Assembly (NCBI GenBank): GCA_937892115.1
Contig: CALAUI010000018.1
Coordinates: 8,285-72,284 of the forward strand
Direction of reading: 5' to 3'
DNA from: an uncultured Clostridia bacterium
GTDB taxonomy: Bacteria > Bacillota > Clostridia > Oscillospirales > Acutalibacteraceae
DNA: 64,000 nt
A program made the translations under genes and the position numbers. Under the pieces are notes generated by a model, which was given only the letters and a program-made list of their open reading frames with translations, made no database searches and was not told the origin of the DNA. Below are positions 63,946-64,000 of the stretch, piece by piece (within the stretch, counting starts at the first letter, position 1; each line of letters opens with the position of its first letter).

Positions 63946-64000
63946 TTACGGTTTAACGGTGACGGTGGGGAGCTTCCTGAAGATGCCCAGAATTAATGCG
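63946..64000 (-). CDS. Possible C-terminus of a convergent gene (partial)
   Basis: The minus strand from the right edge is open in one frame and ends at a TAA (63948-63946) with the residues LILGIFRKLPTVTVKP. Codons look like those of the window and the position, convergent with ackA beyond its terminator, fits a gene end. Too short to identify; it could be chance. Confidence 0.3.
   Translation of the reverse strand, partial: ALILGIFRKLPTVTVKP

Noticed and set aside
63903..64000. Small structured RNA (SRP or similar) after ackA
   Set aside because: GC-rich, but the conserved SRP, RNase P and tmRNA boxes are not visible; the convergent gene end is a simpler reading.
1..64000. CRISPR arrays, tRNA or rRNA genes
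   Set aside because: No regularly spaced repeats, no tRNA-like T-loop plus acceptor pairing and no rRNA sequence were found in the gaps.

Overview
The window reads as a stretch of chromosome from an anaerobic, fermentative low-to-moderate GC Gram-positive bacterium, most likely an uncultured member of the Clostridia (Oscillospiraceae/Ruminococcaceae-like). This is inference from content: pyruvate formate-lyase with its activase at the left edge and acetate kinase at the right edge, strong AGGAGG-type ribosome binding sites, sigma-A promoters of the form TTGAtt/TTGAaa-N17-TATAAT/TAAAAT, a Firmicutes-type TmcAL, an OmpR/histidine-kinase pair, and sugar and glycoconjugate enzymes of the kind common in gut bacteria. 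No rRNA, tRNA, CRISPR array or insertion sequence was found.

Layout. 1-2.5 kb: pflB (left-truncated) and pflA. 2.5-13.8 kb: three plus-strand transcription units rich in phosphodiester, ester and sugar enzymes: two GDPD-type phosphodiesterases, an SGNH/GxDLY esterase, an SLC13-like carrier, a GH99-like (WbsX) protein, a zinc-ribbon membrane protein coupled to a GPH sugar symporter, a YdjC/ChbG deacetylase, a PI-PLC-X protein and an LCAT-like alpha/beta hydrolase. 13.8-16.7 kb (minus): metallophosphoesterase, mutarotase-like protein, diacylglycerol kinase-like protein. 16.9-21.8 kb (plus): DapA/NanA-superfamily aldolase, membrane PP2C phosphatase, a CofE-like ligase and a stand-alone GMP synthase ATPase subunit. 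21.9-24.7 kb: an AT-rich DpnII-type restriction-modification island. 24.9-26.0 kb: an RsmH-family rRNA methyltransferase.

26.0-33.0 kb (minus): a compact shikimate-pathway operon, PHP - chorismate mutase/AroB fusion - aroC - aroE/aroK fusion - aroQ - aroA - DAHP synthase, which covers every step from PEP plus erythrose 4-phosphate to chorismate and on to prephenate. 33.1-35.0 kb: a two-component system. 35.1-38.4 kb (minus): Cof-type HAD, D-2-hydroxyacid dehydrogenase and a secreted LCAT-like hydrolase. 38.5-44.1 kb (plus): VTT membrane protein, galactokinase, two M42 peptidases, GNAT acetyltransferase, YhhN protein. 44.2-47.3 kb (minus): thiamine diphosphokinase, HAD, nucleoside hydrolase, DusB. 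47.4-59.9 kb (minus): rpoB-rpoC, then rpsL-rpsG-fusA, then tuf, with promoter candidates before rpoB, rpsL and tuf. 60.0-62.5 kb (minus): tmcAL and a GH29 fucosidase. 62.6-63.9 kb: ackA, followed by the probable end of a convergent gene.

The most distinctive items are the DpnII-type island, whose Dam-like methyltransferase carries an N-terminal HTH and whose second methyltransferase has an atypical THPPY layout; the chorismate mutase-AroB and AroE-AroK fusions; the concentration of phospholipid/glycolipid-type hydrolases near the left end with two LCAT-like paralogues; and the CofE-like ligase next to a GMP synthase without its glutaminase domain.
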